Origin: UBA6168 sp965222975
GTDB lineage: Bacteria; Bacteroidota; Bacteroidia; Chitinophagales; Saprospiraceae
Direction of reading: 5' to 3'
NCBI GenBank assembly: GCA_965222975.1
Contig: CBDCVJ010000038.1
Span: forward strand, 1 to 64,000
Length of the DNA: 64,000 nt
Shown here: piece by piece, positions 53,694 to 62,808 of the stretch
How the letters are laid out: each line of letters begins with the position of its first letter
Numbering within the stretch: the stretch's first letter is position 1
The notes under the pieces: model-generated
The model's input: only the letters and a program-made list of their open reading frames with translations
Database searches by the model: none
Told to the model about the DNA's origin: nothing
Translations under genes and position numbers: made by a program

Positions 53694-54248
53694 CTAACCA
53701 CTTTGTTTTTGCGGAAATATCAATACCCGGTCTTTCCCTTCTCTTGCCTTCCAATCCACTTTGACATACGCTTCATCCAATGCATCTACTTGCATACCAA
53801 TGTAATCAGCCTCAATAGGCAGATCCCGGTTGAAACGCCTATCTATCAAAGCCAGTAACTCAACCTTTTTCGCACGGCCATAATGTTGCAGAGCCGTAAG
53901 AGCTGCCTGAACAGTACGGCCTGTATAAAGAACATCGTCCACCAAGATCACATTGGAATCCTCAACAATAAATTCTATATCGGTAACACTAGCACGCAAA
54001 GGTTTGTCCCTTTGCCTAAAATCGTCCCGGTAAAAGGTAATATCCAATTTCCCATAATCAATATGGGAAATGCCAGTAAATTCCAATAATCGCTGATGAA
54101 TTCGATCGGCCAGTGCTGGGCCCCGTGGCTGAATGCCTATAAGGCAAGTATTTTGGAAGGAGTCGTGGTTTTCGATCAATTGATGGCAAAGGCGGTCAAT
54201 GGTCAGTGTAAATCGTCCGGGCTTCATTATGACTCGTCCATTGATCAT
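53694..54248 (-). CDS. pyrR: Bifunctional pyr operon attenuator / uracil phosphoribosyltransferase PyrR
   Basis: The product has 184 residues. The start MINGRVIMKPGRFTLTIDRL aligns with the known family start (MNQKAVIL...). The PRPP-binding loop is VILVDDVLYTGRTVQAALTAL (quoted in shortened form as VDDVLYTGRT, about 108-117). PyrR binds pyr mRNA leaders in response to UMP and PRPP and has weak uracil phosphoribosyltransferase activity. Its gene comes before pyrB on the same strand. A TACCTTTG -7 motif lies only five bases upstream of the ATG, so the transcript may be leaderless and then could not itself be controlled by a leader attenuator. Confidence 0.9.
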   Translation of the reverse strand: MINGRVIMKPGRFTLTIDRLCHQLIENHDSFQNTCLIGIQPRGPALADRIHQRLLEFTGISHIDYGKLDITFYRDDFRQRDKPLRASVTDIEFIVEDSNVILVDDVLYTGRTVQAALTALQHYGRAKKVELLALIDRRFNRDLPIEADYIGMQVDALDEAYVKVDWKAREGKDRVLIFPQKQSG

Positions 54249-54253
54249 AGGTG

Positions 54254-54261
54254 CAAAGGTA
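54254..54261 (-). promoter_or_regulatory. Possible promoter -7 element (TACCTTTG), leaderless pyrR transcript
   Basis: On the minus strand TACCTTTG fits TAnnTTTG and is separated from the pyrR ATG by five bases, so transcription would begin at or very near the start codon. No -33 TTG is seen at the canonical distance. Confidence 0.4.
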
Positions 54262-54486
54262 GTTGGCTGTCAGCAGATGGCTATCGGAAGGAGGTAATTA
54301 TTTTCATTTGGGTCAAAAACTTTAACAACTTATATTCAATAGCAATGTGCTTTGAGCCTACCCTTCTGAAAACGGGAATTTATTATTCGATCGTTACTTA
54401 ACTACCCTTATCAGAAGGACAGATACAGAGCATATTACAGGCGTAATTAATGGTCATCGAGAATAGGCAACAATTTTCCCAAACAA

Positions 54487-55485
54487 TCAGTTACTGTACT
54501 TCTCTACAAATGCCTTCATCTCATCCACCATCGCAGGAGACCCCATCGCTATTGTTTCCCGCTGGTGCAAATCCTTCGGTTCGATATCAAGGATGCGCTG
54601 CAAAGAACAATTAATCGCCTTTCCGCCCGCCTGTTCGACGATAAAGCCGAGCGGATTGCATTCGTACAAAAGCCTTAGCTTGCCTTTCGGGTATTTGCGG
54701 GTATTTGGATAAAGGAAAATACCGCCTTTTAATAAGATACGATGGATATCAGAAACCATTGAACCAATGTAGCGGAGACCAAAATTGGAATCGGAACACT
54801 GGTCAATATATCGCCGTATTTCTACATCAAACTTCAAATAATAACCTTGGTTGAGGGAGTATGAAGTTCCGTTTTCAGGAATTTTGATGCCCTGGTGAGA
54901 AAGGCAAAATTCTCCAATGGTCGGATCAAGCGTAAAGCCGTTTACTCCCCGTCCAGTCGAATAAACCAAAATTGTTGACGTACCATATAAAACATAGCCT
55001 GCTGCCACTAGGTCTTTTCCTTTTTGTAAAAAGTCCTGCTTTGTACAAGGCCCAGAAGGGTCGCTCTTTCTCCGATAAATACCGAAAATAGTTCCGACAG
55101 AAACGTTCACATCAATATTTGAAGAACCATCCAATGGATCCACCACAACAAGGTACTTGCTTTCTTTCCCATCAACTGGTGGGATAGGGATGAATTCCTC
55201 GTTTTCTTCCGAAGCAATTCCAGCACATTCCCCACTGTTTCGTAGCATTTCGATCAGCTTGTCGTTGGCATATAAATCAAGTTTTTGTACTTGTTCTCCC
55301 TGAACATTTTCCGAGCCAGCAGCGCCCAGAATATTCAGCAGGCCTGCTTTGTTGACTTCTCGGTTTACGATTTTTGCAGCCACCCCGATGTCGCGGAGCA
55401 GCCCGGTCAATTCACCTGTTGCTAAGGAATGTTCTTTCTGACGGCGGATGATGAACTCATCCAACGTAACAATACGGTTTTGCAT
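54487..55485 (-). CDS. fbp: Class I fructose-1,6-bisphosphatase
   Basis: The product has 332 residues. Landmarks are GLLRDIGVAAKIVNREVNKAG (early helix), SENVQGEQVQKLDLYAND, the metal site EENEEFIPIP, VDPLDGSSNIDVNVSVGTIF with the invariant D-P-L-D-G-S-S, and GKLRLLYECNPLGFIVEQAGG with the active-site loop. It hydrolyses fructose 1,6-bisphosphate in gluconeogenesis and is typical of class I (FBPase-1), of which Bacteroidota have many. It lies close to the esterase gene on the same strand, with a palindromic repeat between them. Confidence 0.95.
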   Translation of the reverse strand: MQNRIVTLDEFIIRRQKEHSLATGELTGLLRDIGVAAKIVNREVNKAGLLNILGAAGSENVQGEQVQKLDLYANDKLIEMLRNSGECAGIASEENEEFIPIPPVDGKESKYLVVVDPLDGSSNIDVNVSVGTIFGIYRRKSDPSGPCTKQDFLQKGKDLVAAGYVLYGTSTILVYSTGRGVNGFTLDPTIGEFCLSHQGIKIPENGTSYSLNQGYYLKFDVEIRRYIDQCSDSNFGLRYIGSMVSDIHRILLKGGIFLYPNTRKYPKGKLRLLYECNPLGFIVEQAGGKAINCSLQRILDIEPKDLHQRETIAMGSPAMVDEMKAFVEKYSN

Positions 55486-55499
55486 GGTTAGAGATTGAG

Positions 55500-55567
55500 A
55501 AAGAATGAGAGTTTGAGAATTTGAGAGACACCGCAGCGCCTCTCAAACCATCATTCTCTCATTCTTT
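55500..55567. repeat. Imperfect hairpin of GAGAATGAGA/TTTGAGAG units
   Basis: AAAGAATGAGAGTTTGAGAA-TTTGAGAG on the left and CTCTCAAA-CATTCTCTCATTCTTT on the right fold together with a small offset. The same units form the perfect hairpin between the tRNAs at 29443-29512. It lies between fbp and the esterase gene. Confidence 0.55.
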
Positions 55568-55573
55568 CCTTTT

Positions 55574-56305
55574 TTAAAATCTTGTTTCCAAATAATAAGG
55601 CAACATAGCCCGCCATGTTGGCCAATCATGTCGCATATCAGCGCCCCAAATATCCAACTCATGAGGAATACCCTTACTGTTCAAAACGTCTGAAAAACGC
55701 TTGGATGCATCAGGGCTTTCGTATGCCCCCGAACCTGTCAGTATATGGATATGGTTGGCCTTTTGCAAACGGGGCAAAAAATGGTCATCACTCAAATTGG
55801 GAAGATAGGAGATGGGGGAATTGAAATAGACATCTTCATCGTAATAACCATCGGTATAAGTTTGCAAGTCGTACACCCCGCTCATTGCAATTACTCCGTT
55901 GATCAGGTCAGGTCGTTTGAAGTAAAGATTGGCAGAGTGCAATGCGCCTAGAGAGGCACCTGTAACATAAATAGGTGTCTCTTGACTTGTTTTGGCCTTA
56001 ATAAAAGGAACAACCTCCCGATAAACATATTCATTGAACTGTTGATGGCGGATACTTTTATGCCGGGGGTGCATGTTTTTGTTAAGCCAACTTTCCGCAT
56101 TAATGCTGTTGATGGAAAACACTTTGCATTTTCCGGAATTGATGTGCTCGCTGATGGCGTCGATGAGCAAAAAACGCTCGTACTCTAAATAGTCTGCTGC
56201 GGCAGTTGGGAGCAATAAAAGGGCAAAGCCATAATTCCCGTACATGGCTATTTCCATGTTCTTGTTTAATGATGGGCTGTGCCACTGGTGGATTTCACGG
56301 TGCAT
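55574..56305 (-). CDS. Alpha/beta-hydrolase esterase (esterase D/EstA-like)
   Basis: The product has 243 residues. The fold is that of the EstA/esterase D family: MEIAMYGNYGFALLLLPTAA, YVYREVVPFIKAKTSQETPI, the nucleophile elbow TGASLGALHSANLYF with Ser in G-x-S-x-G (about 115), LPRLQKANHIHILTGSGAYE with the catalytic acid region, and DMRHDWPTWRAMLPYYL with the terminal His. No signal peptide. Its substrate is unknown. A -7 element TATCTTTGCGCCTC lies about 100 bases upstream on the minus strand. Confidence 0.8.
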   Translation of the reverse strand: MHREIHQWHSPSLNKNMEIAMYGNYGFALLLLPTAAADYLEYERFLLIDAISEHINSGKCKVFSINSINAESWLNKNMHPRHKSIRHQQFNEYVYREVVPFIKAKTSQETPIYVTGASLGALHSANLYFKRPDLINGVIAMSGVYDLQTYTDGYYDEDVYFNSPISYLPNLSDDHFLPRLQKANHIHILTGSGAYESPDASKRFSDVLNSKGIPHELDIWGADMRHDWPTWRAMLPYYLETRF

Positions 56306-56321
56306 TCAAAATGATTTGAGG

Positions 56322-56396
56322 TTTTTGGCTTTTGGTTCTCGGTTAGGCAGAGCATTTCTCAAACCCAAAAACCAAGAACCCCAAACCAAGAACCAA
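56322..56396. repeat. Imperfect inverted repeat with AACCAAGAACC units
   Basis: GGTTTTTGGCTTTTGGTTCTC near 56320 faces two copies of AACCAAGAACC with AACCCAAAA near 56360-56395. It lies upstream of the esterase and belongs to the same type of unit-built hairpins as those at 29.4, 30.6 and 35.8 kb. Confidence 0.5.
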
Positions 56397-56400
56397 ATAA

Positions 56401-56414
56401 GAGGCGCAAAGATA
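56401..56414 (-). promoter_or_regulatory. Possible promoter -7 region (TATCTTTGCGCCTC)
   Basis: On the minus strand TATCTTTG followed by CGCCTC, 96 bases upstream of the esterase gene. The 371-base gap between this gene and the ABC exporter holds this and the repeat, with no further gene. Confidence 0.5.
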
Positions 56415-56676
56415 TTTTTATAATTTCGCCTGCCAAAATAAAAGTTAGACAGTTTGCAGATCGACAATTCATCAGTCCATTAGGTACTTCTAATCTGTTT
56501 GCTTGTGGTAAAAAAATAAATAAGGATGTTCAAATAGATTTACAACAACTAAATTTTCAATTTTGATGTTTAAACCAAGCTAACTAAAAACCTGAACCCT
56601 CCTAACTGCCGAAAGCAAAATGCCAAATGGAGATTGACGGACTGCAGGTTAGCGAACTGCAGACTGACGAACTGAA

Positions 56677-58473
56677 ATGCACCATCTTTACTATCTCAAT
56701 AAATATTTTGTGAAATACCGAGTCCGACTAGGGCTGGGTATTTTGTTTATTTTCATTTCCAATTACTTCCTGTCGCTCCAACCTCAAGTCATTCGCCAAG
56801 CATTGGACATGGTCATCGAAAACATTTCCTTATATAGAATGTACGATGGCTTTGAAATGCAAAAAAAAGTGTTTAGCCATTTCGGGAAAGTACTGTGGTA
56901 TTTTGGAATGGTGGTCGTTGCGTTGGCTTTGTTGATGGGAGTTTTCCTTTTTTTGGTAAGGCAGACGGTCATTGTTATGTCTCGATTGATTGAATATGAT
57001 TTGAGAAAAGAAATATTCGATCATTATGAAAAACTGGATCAGGCATTTTATAAAAAGAACAGTACTGGCGACTTAATGGCCCGTATCGTAGAAGATGTTT
57101 CTAAAGTAAGGATGTACCTCGGGCCAGCTATATTATATGGTATCAATCTGCTGGCACTGTTTAGTTTGGTTATTTATGCCATGTTGAGTGTAAGTCCTGA
57201 ACTGACTATGTATTGTCTGGCCCCGCTGCCCTTTTTATCAATTTCCATCTATTACGTTAGTCATTTAATCCACAAACACAGCGAAACTATACAAAAGCAA
57301 CTATCAAATTTGACGAGTATTACGCAGGAAGTTTATTCGGGAATCCGGGTGGTCAAATCTTATGTTCAAGAAAGTCCGATGAACAACTATTTTAAAAACG
57401 AAACACAAGAATACATGAACCGATCTTTGAAGTTGGCAAAGGTCAATGCTTTTTTCCATCCAACCATGATAGTGCTAATTGGTATGAGTACAATCATTAC
57501 TGTTTATTTTGGTGGTATCCAAGTCGCTAAGGGCAATATCACTACGGGCAATATTGCAGAATTCATCATTTATGTAAATATGCTGACTTGGCCTGTAACA
57601 GCACTTGGTTGGATCAGTTCCATCATCCAACAAGCATCTGCCTCGCAGAAAAGGATCAACGAATTTCTAAGTACCAGTCCAACCATCGAAAGCCCTTTGA
57701 AAACTCCAGGCAAAGAAAAAGGTTTGGAAGGTTCGATTGAATTTGAAAATGTGAGCTTCACCTATCCAGACACAGGCATCAAGGCATTAAAAAACATTAA
57801 TTTTTCCCTGAAACCTGGGCAAAAGATTGCCATTATTGGTCGTACAGGCAGTGGCAAAACGACCATTGGAGAATTACTAATTAGGTTGTACGACGTTAGC
57901 ACTGGAAGCATAAAAGTAGATGGAATAGATGTGCGGCATCTCGACCTATCGGTTCTTCGTACAGCAATCGGATTTGTACCGCAGGACGTTTTCCTCTTTT
58001 CTGATACCATTTCCAACAATGTACGTTTTGGTAAAATGCATGCCAGCCAAGATGAGATTGAGCGATTTACAAAGCACGCTGCCATTTATGATGAATTGTC
58101 AGGATTGCCAGAAGGATTTGACACAATGGTAGGAGAACGAGGGGTGACCTTATCGGGCGGGCAAAAACAAAGAATGTCCATCGCAAGGGCATTGATCAAA
58201 GAACCTGACATCGTGATATTGGATGATTGCCTAAGTGCTGTGGATACCAATACGGAAAAGGTAATATTAGGCTACCTGAGGGACAACCTTGCAGAAAAAA
58301 CGGCTATCATCATCACCCACCGCATTTATTCATTGTTGAGTTTTGATAAAATCATTGTGCTTGATGAGGGTGAGATTGTGGAAGAAGGTACTCATGAAGA
58401 GCTTTTGCAAAGGAATGGCTACTATAAAGAACAGTTTGAAAAACAAATGTCAGAAGAGGAAGTGAAAGGGTGA
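56677..58473 (+). CDS. ABC exporter, permease-ATPase fusion (MsbA-like half transporter)
   Basis: The product has 598 residues. The transmembrane domain (about 1-320) has six predicted helices and the coupling-helix region YFKNETQEYMNRSLKLA. The nucleotide-binding domain (about 350-595) has Walker A GRTGSGKTT, Q-loop FVPQDVFLF, signature LSGGQKQRMSIARAL, Walker B IVILDDCLSAVDT (with Asp instead of Glu after it) and H-loop TH. It forms a homodimer or heterodimer that exports lipid or drugs across the inner membrane. The Walker B end LDDC shows Asp where the catalytic Glu is usual, so it may be a degenerate site needing a partner; the opposite strand shows no partner gene. Confidence 0.9.
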   Translation: MHHLYYLNKYFVKYRVRLGLGILFIFISNYFLSLQPQVIRQALDMVIENISLYRMYDGFEMQKKVFSHFGKVLWYFGMVVVALALLMGVFLFLVRQTVIVMSRLIEYDLRKEIFDHYEKLDQAFYKKNSTGDLMARIVEDVSKVRMYLGPAILYGINLLALFSLVIYAMLSVSPELTMYCLAPLPFLSISIYYVSHLIHKHSETIQKQLSNLTSITQEVYSGIRVVKSYVQESPMNNYFKNETQEYMNRSLKLAKVNAFFHPTMIVLIGMSTIITVYFGGIQVAKGNITTGNIAEFIIYVNMLTWPVTALGWISSIIQQASASQKRINEFLSTSPTIESPLKTPGKEKGLEGSIEFENVSFTYPDTGIKALKNINFSLKPGQKIAIIGRTGSGKTTIGELLIRLYDVSTGSIKVDGIDVRHLDLSVLRTAIGFVPQDVFLFSDTISNNVRFGKMHASQDEIERFTKHAAIYDELSGLPEGFDTMVGERGVTLSGGQKQRMSIARALIKEPDIVILDDCLSAVDTNTEKVILGYLRDNLAEKTAIIITHRIYSLLSFDKIIVLDEGEIVEEGTHEELLQRNGYYKEQFEKQMSEEEVKG

Positions 58474-58540
58474 TTTTCGATTCCTCAATATCCACTAACA
58501 TTGAGTCTTTCCACATTTTTTCTAAAAAGCACGTCACAAT

Positions 58541-58570
58541 TTTGTTATTTCAGCCAAATAACTACTTTTG
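58541..58570 (+). promoter_or_regulatory. Bacteroidota-type promoter (TTTG ... TACTTTTG)
   Basis: TTTG at 58541-58544 and TACTTTTG at 58563-58570 are separated by 18 bases, one less than the consensus. It stands 76 bases before the GTG of the DUF3276 gene. Confidence 0.6.
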
Positions 58571-58646
58571 TCATGCTTAAAGCTTGTTATCCTATTAATT
58601 TATGTAGAGCAAGCATTGATTTGTTAACAAAATATTCTTTAAACAA

Positions 58647-59048
58647 GTGGAAAAAGACAGAAGATTTGAGAGTGTATATTCAAAAAAGGTCAGGGCAGGT
58701 AAACGCCGGACCTACTTCTTCGATGTACGCAGGACGAAAGGGGATGACTACTACCTTACCCTTACAGAGAGCACTAAAAAGTTTCATGGTGATGGTTTTG
58801 AAAGGCATAAAATCTTTCTCTATAAAGAGGATTTCAACCGTTTTAAAGATGGCCTGAGCGAAGTCATCGACTACGTCAAGACGGAATTGATGCCGGATTA
58901 TGATTACGAAGAATTTGACCGTCGTCAGGCCGAATGGGAAGAAAGGAGAGCCGCAGAAGATGCCGAAGCAGCTAATTCACTTTCCAAAGACAGCAGTGAA
59001 AATGAAGGCTCTGGGGAAATTGAAGAAGATGATGATATGAGTTGGTAA
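58647..59048 (+). CDS. PUR/DUF3276 family nucleic-acid-binding protein
   Basis: The product has 133 residues from a GTG start (58647), reading MEKDRRFESVYSKKVRAGKR; it fits the family start. The conserved PUR-like core includes RRTYFFDVRRTKGDDYYLTLTES (about 22-44) and FERHKIFLYKEDFNRFKDGL. The acidic tail (about 95-133: AEDAEAANSL, GSGEIEEDDDMSW) is typical. The fold resembles eukaryotic Pur-alpha and the Borrelia protein BpuR and binds RNA or single-stranded DNA. It is probably monocistronic: a promoter lies upstream and a bidirectional terminator downstream. Confidence 0.9.
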   Translation: MEKDRRFESVYSKKVRAGKRRTYFFDVRRTKGDDYYLTLTESTKKFHGDGFERHKIFLYKEDFNRFKDGLSEVIDYVKTELMPDYDYEEFDRRQAEWEERRAAEDAEAANSLSKDSSENEGSGEIEEDDDMSW

Positions 59049-59138
59049 ACACTTTTTCAGCCAAACCCTATTTTTGATAAGTTTCCTAAAAGGTAAAAGC
59101 ATTTTTTCAAAATGCTTTGGGCTACCTTTTATGACTGT

Positions 59139-59178
59139 ACAAAAGACGAAGCGATGAACAAAACGCTTCGTCTTTTGT
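59139..59178. terminator. Bidirectional terminator
   Basis: A 15-bp perfect stem (ACAAAAGACGAAGCG with its reverse complement) with a 10-base loop and T-rich stems on both sides. It separates the convergent DUF3276 and phosphoesterase genes. Confidence 0.85.
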
Positions 59179-59179
59179 T

Positions 59180-59692
59180 TTAACGGGCTTTCAATTTCCC
59201 TCTAAGGCCGAGCTCAATCACTTCTAATTGTTGGATCTTTCCATCTTCTATCCCAAACCGCATAGCCGTCCTCATTTTGTGAAACCCCTCTCTACCACAA
59301 GCTCCGGGATTCAAATGCAACAAAGACAAAAGTTTGTCCGGCATAACTTTTAGGATATGGGAATGGCCACAGATAAATAGCGCTGGAGGGTTCATTTTTA
59401 TTTCTTGTCGCACCCTGCGGTCATATTTACCTGGATAGCCGCCAATATGGGTGATCCAAACATCCATACCTTCACAGTTAAATCTCAAATTTTCTGGAAA
59501 ACGGAGCCGTGCTTTATGGCCATCTATATTGCCGAAAACAGCCTTTAATGGTTTAAAGGCTTCCAACCTGTCTGCTACTTCCAAGTTACCGATGTCGCCT
59601 GCATGCCATATTTCATCGCAATTTTGGAAATGGGTAAATAAAGTTTCGTCTAAATAACCATGCGTATCTGAAAGCAGCCCTATTTTTTTCAT
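59180..59692 (-). CDS. YfcE/MJ0936-type metallophosphoesterase
   Basis: The product has 170 residues. All calcineurin-like motifs are present: GLLSDTHGYLD (D-x-H), IWHAGDIGN (G-D-x-x), VFGNIDGHKA (G-N-x-D), VWITHIGGYPGKY (the first His) and FICGHSHI (G-H-x-H). The short form without additional domains fits the YfcE family of phosphodiesterases. The natural substrate is not known. Confidence 0.9.
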   Translation of the reverse strand: MKKIGLLSDTHGYLDETLFTHFQNCDEIWHAGDIGNLEVADRLEAFKPLKAVFGNIDGHKARLRFPENLRFNCEGMDVWITHIGGYPGKYDRRVRQEIKMNPPALFICGHSHILKVMPDKLLSLLHLNPGACGREGFHKMRTAMRFGIEDGKIQQLEVIELGLRGKLKAR

Positions 59693-59760
59693 TGAATTCT
59701 GATGTGAGGGGTCAGGTATCAGCTATCAGGAGCCAATGTTTGATACCTGAAGTTGACATC

Positions 59761-60801
59761 TCAATAATCGACCACTACTGGTTTAGCGTTGAATTTTCTG
59801 CCCAATTCGGCAATTAAATCACCAATCTCGTTTTGCCTGGTTGAAGGCACCTCTACCCCAACCCGGTACAACCCTCCACGTTTTTTGGTAGCCGCTAAAT
59901 AACCGCCTTCTTCGAGTTTTTTTGCAAATTTTCGGGCATTATTTCTATTGCCAAAGCTATGCACAACAACGAAAATGTTCGTGACCGGAAGTGAAGCCCC
60001 CTCTTCCCGTGTTACGTCTCCAACTGATTCCTCTTCTGTCTTTTCTTCTTCGGTTGCAGCATCATTTTCATTAGGATCAGAAGTAACCACTTCAGCCTCA
60101 TCAGTTTTGGTTTTTCCGTCAGAACCTTCCTGTTTTGGCTTTACATTGACCCGTTCTTGGGGAACCTCTGCTATCGGTTGAGTTCCGCAGCCTCTTAACC
60201 AAACAAACAAGCTAAACGCTAACAATATGGCAGCAATAACAATGAGCATTGGTAGCAGCTTTTCTGCCCAGTGACTACTTGAGGCCACAGTTGGGGTTGT
60301 TGTGGCAACCTTTTTAGGTGATGGAGACGATGGAGTGCTTTTGAAAGTAGTTGTTTTACTTTCTTCTTCCTTCTTAGGCCGGGCAACAGGGGTCAACTTT
60401 ACTGTAGATAAACCAAATGAATCAATTTCAAAATTTGTACTATCCGGCATGAAACGGGTTTTCTGTTCATAGTCTTTATACAGCCTTCCCACCTCAGGTA
60501 TGTCTATTATTTCCCTAGCTTCCAATGACTCTTTGATTCCGGCGACATAATTTTCAATAGCGGCAGAAGCTTCTTGAGCAGTAACAAGGTTGCTTTGCTG
60601 AAGATAATTCACTAGAACTCCATCATTAATGACCAAGTTACTATTGAATTCTACCTTTCTGGTTGGAGGTTGTACAGCTCCCTGCACGTAGTCAACAGTT
60701 GCATTTACAGGCGTAGAAGTGAATCCTCCTAACCCTGTCAAAATGACGGTATTATGCTCAAATAATAGTTCCTTTATGGCTTTGGCAACGTCTATATTCA
60801 T
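59761..60801 (-). CDS. HU-like (CCDC81-type) and SPOR domain membrane protein
   Basis: The product has 346 residues. Two N-terminal HU-like domains of the CCDC81 prokaryotic type lie at about 1-150: MNIDVAKAIKELLFEHNTVI, GLGGFTSTPVNATVDYVQGA, REIIDIPEVGRLYKDYEQ. A Ser/Thr-rich linker precedes one transmembrane helix (about 200-222: LLPMLIVIAAILLAFSLFVW), then comes an acidic periplasmic linker (DEAEVVTSDPNENDAATEEE) and a C-terminal SPOR domain (about 270-346) with NIFVVVHSFGNRNNARKFAK. SPOR domains bind denuded septal peptidoglycan. A DNA-binding fold on the inside and a septum-binding domain outside make a nucleoid-to-division-site link plausible (inference). The gene is its own unit. Confidence 0.85.
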   Translation of the reverse strand: MNIDVAKAIKELLFEHNTVILTGLGGFTSTPVNATVDYVQGAVQPPTRKVEFNSNLVINDGVLVNYLQQSNLVTAQEASAAIENYVAGIKESLEAREIIDIPEVGRLYKDYEQKTRFMPDSTNFEIDSFGLSTVKLTPVARPKKEEESKTTTFKSTPSSPSPKKVATTTPTVASSSHWAEKLLPMLIVIAAILLAFSLFVWLRGCGTQPIAEVPQERVNVKPKQEGSDGKTKTDEAEVVTSDPNENDAATEEEKTEEESVGDVTREEGASLPVTNIFVVVHSFGNRNNARKFAKKLEEGGYLAATKKRGGLYRVGVEVPSTRQNEIGDLIAELGRKFNAKPVVVDY

Positions 60802-61077
60802 GTTAAAAGGATTTATGGCATAAAATTAATTCAACGGCTACTTTTATAATCGTTTCACCACAGCATGGGAAAATTAATTCAATGGAAATCAGTTTAGTAA
60901 TCAATGGAAAAATAAATTGACGTCTCTTTTTCCCGATCTTTTTGAGAAAGCACTACCAATGAGATTCCCTCAGATGAAACAACTAAAAATGTTTAATTTT
61001 CCCGTTCACTACGAACACCGCACAAATTTAGTTAAAATTATTCCTTACTGTAAATGGTTGTAAATCAGTTTTTTATT

Positions 61078-62745
61078 ATGAATAAATTCCTAATCTCAGT
61101 ATGTTTTGCTTTGCTTGTAACAAATGCAGTGGTTGCCCAAGAGGACTATTATGGGAAATTTAATTTTACCAAAGCAGACACATTGCGTGGCATGCTTACA
61201 AAGGAACGCATCTGCTATGATGTGACCTATTACGACTTAAACATTGCGGTGGATATCCAAAAAAAGTTTATTAAGGGGTTCGTAGACATCCATTTCGATG
61301 TGGTTGAAGATTTCGATGTAATGCAGATTGATCTTTACAAAAACATGGAAATTGAGGAAATCACCTTATACGATCAACCTCTTACCTTCAATCGCCTCTA
61401 CGACGCCGTTTTTGTGCACTTGCCCTTCCATTTAAAAAAAGATGGGTCAGGTATGATCAGGGTGTATTATTCAGGTTTCCCAACTGCGGCTAACAATCCG
61501 CCGTGGGATGGAGGGTTTGTCTGGGAAGTTGATAGCCAAGTACGCCCATGGATCGGAGTAGCTTCAGAAGGTGACGGCGCCAGCCTTTGGTGGCCCAACA
61601 AAGACCATCTTTCTGATGAGCCAGACAGCATGTCTATCCGGATAGCTGTGCCAGATGGCCTCACCTGCGTTGCCAATGGCAACCTCCGAAAAACCGAACC
61701 TTATTACCCAGGTTATACGCTTTGGGATTGGTTCGTTTCCTATCCGATCAACAATTACAATGTATCCATCAATGTTGGGCATTATGCCCATTTTACGGAT
61801 ACTTATACTTCAACGGATGGTTCAACGCTCGACTTGGACTACTATGTGTTGGATTATAATCTGGAAAAAGCAAAGCTGCAATTTGAACAGGTTAAGCCAA
61901 TGCTGGCTTGTTATGAAAAATACTTTGGAAAATACCCATTTTGGAAAGATGGTTATGCATTAGTTGAAACACCCTATCTTGGCATGGAACACCAAAGTGC
62001 TATCGCTTATGGCAACAATTATATGCGTGGTTACCGGGGTGGCATGATTCCACGGGATATGAACTGGGATTTTATTATCATCCACGAGAGTGGGCACGAG
62101 TATTTTGGAAATGCAGTTAGTACCAAAGATCACAGCGACATGTGGATACATGAGTCATTCACGACTTACATGGAAGCGCTTTATGTAGAATGCCTTTATA
62201 GCTACGAAGATGCAGTCCGCTATCTCTTGAGTCAACGCAATTTTATTCGAAACCTTGAGCCTATGGTTGGTCCAAAGAATGTAAATTGGGATGACTGGAC
62301 AAGCAGCGACCATTACTTTAAAGGGTCATGGATGTTGCACACCTTCCGCAATATCATCGATGACGATGAAAAATGGTTCGCTTTCCTCAAGGCATATTAC
62401 GACCGTTTTAAATTTACGACTACCTCTACCGAAGAATTTTTGTCCTTCGTTAATAATTATTTCCAAAAAGATTACTCCAAGTTTTTTGAACAATACCTAT
62501 TCCATCCTGGCCTGCCCCGATTGGGTTATAAACTAAAACAAAAAGGCAAAAACCTCCAGGTTAAATACACCTGGTTTGCCAATGTGGACGGCTTCGATAT
62601 GCCAGTCAAAATAGGAAAAAAAGGGAGTTATAAAATGATTTACCCTGTCTCAGGGCAAATGAAGGAAACGGTTTTAAAGGACGTTAAAAAAACGGATTTC
62701 CAAATAGCGACGGAGTTGTTTTATGTGAAGAAGGCCAGCTTGTAA
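61078..62745 (+). CDS. M1 family aminopeptidase-like metallopeptidase
   Basis: The product has 555 residues from the ATG at 61078 (MNKFLISVCFALLVTNAV); the upstream ATG at 61054 adds a leader without sense. After the signal peptide comes the M1 N-terminal beta-saddle, then the catalytic domain with the GAMEN-like YLGMEHQSAIAYG (about 300), the zinc site HESGHEYFGN (about 336-345) and the third ligand in MWIHESFTTYME. Only a short region lies after the catalytic domain (about 110 residues), and the long helical C-terminal domain of PepN is absent, as in bacterial M1 proteins resembling leukotriene-A4-hydrolase. Probably periplasmic. Confidence 0.9.
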   Translation: MNKFLISVCFALLVTNAVVAQEDYYGKFNFTKADTLRGMLTKERICYDVTYYDLNIAVDIQKKFIKGFVDIHFDVVEDFDVMQIDLYKNMEIEEITLYDQPLTFNRLYDAVFVHLPFHLKKDGSGMIRVYYSGFPTAANNPPWDGGFVWEVDSQVRPWIGVASEGDGASLWWPNKDHLSDEPDSMSIRIAVPDGLTCVANGNLRKTEPYYPGYTLWDWFVSYPINNYNVSINVGHYAHFTDTYTSTDGSTLDLDYYVLDYNLEKAKLQFEQVKPMLACYEKYFGKYPFWKDGYALVETPYLGMEHQSAIAYGNNYMRGYRGGMIPRDMNWDFIIIHESGHEYFGNAVSTKDHSDMWIHESFTTYMEALYVECLYSYEDAVRYLLSQRNFIRNLEPMVGPKNVNWDDWTSSDHYFKGSWMLHTFRNIIDDDEKWFAFLKAYYDRFKFTTTSTEEFLSFVNNYFQKDYSKFFEQYLFHPGLPRLGYKLKQKGKNLQVKYTWFANVDGFDMPVKIGKKGSYKMIYPVSGQMKETVLKDVKKTDFQIATELFYVKKASL

Positions 62746-62753
62746 TGTATTGT

Positions 62754-62808
62754 TCGCTTGTTGTTGATTGTTGATTGTTTTCAACCATCAGTTATCAACA
62801 ACAAGCGA
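62754..62808. repeat. Hairpin of TTGTTGAT units after the M1 peptidase gene
   Basis: TCGCTTGTTGTTGAT (62754-62768) and its exact reverse complement (62794-62808) pair. The repeated GTTGATT unit resembles the other unit-built hairpins. It lies between two convergent genes and may terminate both. Confidence 0.6.

Noticed and set aside
54249..54486. PyrR-responsive attenuator in the pyrR leader
   Set aside because: No terminator/antiterminator pair is visible, and the possible promoter leaves no leader.
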